Below the pieces are notes generated by a model, which was not told where the DNA came from, did no database searches, and saw only the letters and a program-made list of their open reading frames with translations. Made by a program: the position numbers and the translations under genes. A stretch of DNA of 8,824 nucleotides from Candidatus Pacearchaeota archaeon (GTDB lineage Archaea > Nanobdellota > Nanobdellia > Pacearchaeales > GW2011-AR1): assembly GCA_002688335.1 (NCBI GenBank), contig NZCQ01000048.1, forward strand, positions 1 to 8,824, read 5' to 3'. Positions 6,203 through 8,824 of the stretch are shown here, piece by piece; the first letter of the stretch is position 1; the number at the start of each line of letters is the position of its first letter.

Positions 6203-6261
6203 GGAGCAGGTTAGGATTTAAGATAGATTTGTTTAAAAAGAGGGGAGTAATTTGTTATCAT

Positions 6262-6759
6262 ATGGTGGAAAGATTGGATCCAAAATATGTTGGTGAATTA
6301 ATGAGAAGATGCATAAAACTCTCTCAAATATACGTTCTTGGGGTTAGTGGTCCTTATGTTGGATCGATTTATCTTGATGAAAATCAAAAAATAATTGGTG
6401 AAGGTCATAAAAAGATAATCGATGGTACGGGTTTAGTTTTACATGCTGAACGAGACGCTTTTAATAATATTAAAATAGGAAATATACCAAAAACTCTTGT
6501 AACAACCCTTGAACCTTGTGTAAACTTTAATTTAAAAAAAAGAAAAAGAGAGATATTTGATCCCTGTTCCGAATTAATAGTGAATGAAGGGATTAAACAA
6601 GTTTATATTCAAAGAGTTGATAGAAATCCAAGAGTTAGAACGCAGGGGATCGAATATTTGAGGAGGAATGGTGTTTATGTTGAAGTTTTAGGGTGGCCAA
6701 GTTTTGAAGTTAAAGATGTAATAAATAATGTTAATAATGAACCTTCAACTCATGCCTAA
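6262..6759 (+). CDS. RibD-like zinc-dependent deaminase (cytidine deaminase superfamily)
   Basis: Probable zinc hydrolase that deaminates a pyrimidine or pterin-like base; the substrate is unknown. Counting from this ATG (165 aa), the zinc and catalytic motif is H61-A-E63 (LHAERDA), with TLEPC ending at C86 and a second cysteine C102 (DPCSELI). The later segment VDRNPRVRTQGIEYLRRNGVYVEVL follows the pattern of the RibD deaminase domain (dPnP.v.g.G...L...Gi.V). The C86-C102 loop is longer than in RibD and holds a basic stretch KKRKRE. There is no reductase domain, so it is a stand-alone deaminase. I chose ATG 6262 because GAGGGGAG precedes it and the first helix of the fold starts just after; an in-frame TTG at 6229 would add 11 residues. 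Its 3' end overlaps the convergent ligase gene by 29 bp. Confidence 0.8.
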   Translation: MVERLDPKYVGELMRRCIKLSQIYVLGVSGPYVGSIYLDENQKIIGEGHKKIIDGTGLVLHAERDAFNNIKIGNIPKTLVTTLEPCVNFNLKKRKREIFDPCSELIVNEGIKQVYIQRVDRNPRVRTQGIEYLRRNGVYVEVLGWPSFEVKDVINNVNNEPSTHA

Positions 6760-8431
6760 CATAATCATCGCTAATTTCCTTTAAACTAGCAACATCATTT
6801 AATCCCTTATCATCCCTAAGTCTAACAATTCTAGGAAACCTCAAAGCAAACCCCGATTTGTATGTTGGAGATCTCTGGATATTCTGATAGATTATTGTAA
6901 CAATTATCTTTGGCTTAATAACCGCCCCCCTTCCACTCTCCTTAACTATAAACCTCCTCAACCTATCATTCAACTCCTTAAAAGACAATCCCAATTCCTC
7001 CTTTTCTTTTAATCCTGTTGAAGCCTTTCCAATCTCCAAAAACTTACCCTCATCTCTACAAGATAAAGTAAAAGAAGACAGAATTCCTGCCCTCTTGCCC
7101 TTTCCATATTCTCCTCCAGTTATCACAAGATCTAATTCATTCTCAGCAGGTTTCAACTTCAACATATGTCCAACCCTCGCTCCAGGAACATACCTAGAAT
7201 GAAGATTCTTAATCATCAAACCTTCTTGATTATCCTTCAACGCATCCTTATAAAACTTCTCAGCTTTTTTCTCATCACTAGTTATCAGCTGATGAGAACA
7301 CCTAATCTTATGTTTGTATGGTTTAATTAAATCTCTCATTATCTTAGTTCTTTTTTCAAATGGCTCTCCGATTAAACTCTTACCATTCAAATAAAGAATA
7401 TCAAAAACATTCACCTCGATAGGAAGCTCCTTAACAAGTTTCTCAATATTATGCTTCCTCTTTATCCTCTGAGAGATAGCCTCAAAAGGCCTATACTTCA
7501 AGCTTTTCGGATCATAACCAATTGCCTCGCTATCAATTATAAAAGAATCAGCTTTAATATGATCTCTAATATAACCAGCAACATCTGGAAACTGATTAGT
7601 CACATTATCAAGTCTTCTAGTAAATATCTTAACCTTCCCTTTTTTATCTTTATTAATCAGCATTCTAAATCCATCATACTTATATTCAAAAGCAGCAGGC
7701 CTCCCAACCCTCTTAAAACCATCCTCGAGATTATCTGCCTTCAAAGCAAGCATAAGCTTTATTGGATGTCCAGGATTCAATTGTATCTTCTTTAATTCAT
7801 CTATCCCTTTCCTCATCTTTTCAAATATCAAAGCAAAGTCGTTTGTCTTATCATAAGCTTCCTGAACAATTCCCGAAACCTCTTTCTTCTCATCAGAATT
7901 TGAATAAGTTTGAACAATCGCATCCCTTATTGTTCCAGATGCCACCCCAATTCTTAAATCTCCAATCAACGTTCTAATAATATACTTAGCCTCTTTTCCA
8001 GATGCAGAAGTCAACAACTCAGATATCAAGGAAAGCTTCCTTCCAATAGTCCCCTTCCCTTCTAACTCTGGAAGTTTCCTCAAATTATCCAATACTTTTC
8101 TAACACTCAAACTTTTAGAAAATAAAGTGTTCTGCTTTTTCTTACCAATAACCTTCTCAGCAACCTCTCCTAAATCACCAATTTTCTTCCAATCATCAAT
8201 GATCCTATCACCAACTATCCCTGAAGCTTTTGACAAAGCTTTAATACACAACCTCTCAGAAATCCCAAACTCTTTCTCAGAATAATCCGGAAAAGCCTTT
8301 CCTTGCAACAAATAAATACTCTCACCACCATTAAGCTTCTTCAAGAAATTAGAAAGAATCTCTGTCTTCCGAAGCCTCGAAGAATTATCCTCCAATTCCT
8401 GATACATATCACTCAACTCTGAATATCTCAT
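6731..8431 (-). CDS. lig: ATP-dependent DNA ligase (archaeal type)
   Basis: Seals nicks in duplex DNA through an enzyme-AMP and then a DNA-adenylate intermediate; it joins Okazaki fragments and completes repair. At 566 aa it has the usual archaeal length. Order: N-terminal helical DNA-binding domain (1-215), nucleotidyltransferase domain (about 216-430) and C-terminal OB domain. Motifs: I, EYKYDGFR with adenylated lysine K251; III, FIIDSEAIG (E302); IIIa, VFDILYLNG; IV, EGLMIKN (E403, K408); V, MLKLKP (K425, K427); VI, RFPRIVRLRDDKG near 531-543. All key residues are present. The start at 8431 is supported by TTTATAAA about 28 bases upstream, which predicts a leaderless message. The upstream membrane-protein gene ends 38 bp away on the same strand, so partial cotranscription is possible. 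Confidence 0.96.
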   Translation of the reverse strand: MRYSELSDMYQELEDNSSRLRKTEILSNFLKKLNGGESIYLLQGKAFPDYSEKEFGISERLCIKALSKASGIVGDRIIDDWKKIGDLGEVAEKVIGKKKQNTLFSKSLSVRKVLDNLRKLPELEGKGTIGRKLSLISELLTSASGKEAKYIIRTLIGDLRIGVASGTIRDAIVQTYSNSDEKKEVSGIVQEAYDKTNDFALIFEKMRKGIDELKKIQLNPGHPIKLMLALKADNLEDGFKRVGRPAAFEYKYDGFRMLINKDKKGKVKIFTRRLDNVTNQFPDVAGYIRDHIKADSFIIDSEAIGYDPKSLKYRPFEAISQRIKRKHNIEKLVKELPIEVNVFDILYLNGKSLIGEPFEKRTKIMRDLIKPYKHKIRCSHQLITSDEKKAEKFYKDALKDNQEGLMIKNLHSRYVPGARVGHMLKLKPAENELDLVITGGEYGKGKRAGILSSFTLSCRDEGKFLEIGKASTGLKEKEELGLSFKELNDRLRRFIVKESGRGAVIKPKIIVTIIYQNIQRSPTYKSGFALRFPRIVRLRDDKGLNDVASLKEISDDYVRHELKVHY

Positions 8432-8453
8432 CTTTTTATTATCTAGTAATTAG

Positions 8454-8464
8454 CTTTTATAAAC
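8454..8464 (-). promoter_or_regulatory. TATA box for the DNA ligase gene (leaderless)
   Basis: The minus strand reads GTTTATAAAAG in the 38-bp gap between the membrane-protein gene and the ligase. Its centre is about 28 bases from the ligase ATG, so the ligase can be transcribed on its own from a leaderless start. Confidence 0.6.
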
Positions 8465-8469
8465 TATCA

Positions 8470-8757
8470 TTAATTTTCAGACAACTTACTTATTTTTGAA
8501 ATAGTCTCATCCTGAAATCTTAAACTCTGCCTCTTAAATTCTCTCAGCTCTCCAACATCTCCTTTTAAACTGAATAAGATGCTTATAATTACTATCTGAA
8601 GGGAGACCAATATACCAATAACGGAAAACATAATACTTATCTCAGTCGGACTATGACCCAATAGCTTTTGTAAGATCATCCAGATTGTTATTATCATTAA
8701 TCCAATTGATAAGATTGTAAAAATTATTCTTATTAAATCTAGAACTTTTTTATTCAT
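8470..8757 (-). CDS. Small two-helix membrane protein, 95 aa
   Basis: I do not recognise a family. The sequence shows two strongly hydrophobic segments, about residues 9-31 (IIFTILSIGLMIITIWMIL) and 43-65 (MFSVIGILVSLQIVIISILF), joined by a short polar loop (GHSPTEIS). A charged tail of about 30 residues (GDVGELREFKRQS...ISKLSEN) is likely helical or coiled. With lysines at the N-terminus, both termini are probably cytoplasmic. Its ATG overlaps the TGA of the preceding membrane-protein gene (ATGA), which points to translational coupling and a shared role at the membrane. It lies upstream of the ligase, but the ligase has its own promoter, so a functional link is doubtful. Confidence 0.72.
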   Translation of the reverse strand: MNKKVLDLIRIIFTILSIGLMIITIWMILQKLLGHSPTEISIMFSVIGILVSLQIVIISILFSLKGDVGELREFKRQSLRFQDETISKISKLSEN

Positions 8758-8824
8758 CTTAAATATCTAACTACCAACCAAGTTAAATAAATAACCGCCA
8801 AGATTATTAAAACTATATAGAGAA
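8754..8824 (-). CDS. C-terminal end of a membrane protein, cut by right window edge
   Basis: On the minus strand, one frame is open from the window edge and ends with TGA at 8756-8754. The visible 22 residues (LYIVLIILAVIYLTW followed by LVVRYLR) form a typical transmembrane helix ending in positive charges. The stop overlaps the start codon of the 95-aa membrane-protein gene by the classic ATGA arrangement. The fragment is short, so the call rests on hydrophobicity and on the overlap; the other two frames have stops in this stretch. Confidence 0.5.
   Translation of the reverse strand, partial: LYIVLIILAVIYLTWLVVRYLR

Noticed and set aside
7451..7977. Two plus-strand ORFs opposite the ligase gene
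   Set aside because: Both are antisense shadows of conserved ligase coding sequence and show no own signals.
1..8824. CRISPR array or tandem repeats
   Set aside because: No regularly spaced direct repeats were seen; the only clear direct repeat is the one between the two TBP halves.

Overview
The window reads as archaeal chromosomal DNA of low G+C. The evidence is a TATA-binding protein, an archaeal MCM replicative helicase, an archaeal ATP-dependent DNA ligase, and TTTATAAA-type boxes placed about 26 nt upstream of start codons or short leaders, as in partly leaderless archaeal transcription. The small genes, the AT-rich composition and the many orphan proteins would suit a DPANN-type lineage such as Woesearchaeota or Pacearchaeota. 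That placement is inference only; nothing here proves it.

Left part (1-1580): a minus-strand IS1182-type transposase. Its reading frame is open for all 481 codons visible and runs off the left edge. Behind its start lie a ribosome binding site, a leader hairpin with a GAAA loop, a 9-bp palindrome next to a TATA box, and a candidate inverted-repeat end of the element. A small orphan gene (1581-1970) follows.

Centre (2055-6091): the MCM gene on the minus strand carries an in-frame 346-residue intein with LAGLIDADG-type homing endonuclease motifs. The intein sits between Walker B and sensor 1, in the pre-sensor-1 beta hairpin of the ATPase. A divergent small orphan gene (5224-5547) separates MCM from the TBP gene. 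The orphan and TBP converge, overlap by 11 bp, and share a palindrome that contains both stop codons.

Right part (6092-8824): a RibD-like zinc deaminase runs on the plus strand and converges with the DNA ligase gene, overlapping its 3' end by 29 bp. Upstream of the ligase, on the same strand, is a two-helix membrane protein. Its start overlaps the stop of another membrane protein that is cut by the right edge.

Together, helicase, ligase and TBP make this an information-processing neighbourhood, with two kinds of mobile DNA present (an IS element and an intein). The most notable points are the intein in an essential DNA-contacting hairpin of the replicative helicase, its unusual catalytic residues (Gly-Asn terminus, Cys in block F), and the compact convergent gene ends. 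I found no rRNA, tRNA or CRISPR array and no clear new multi-gene system.
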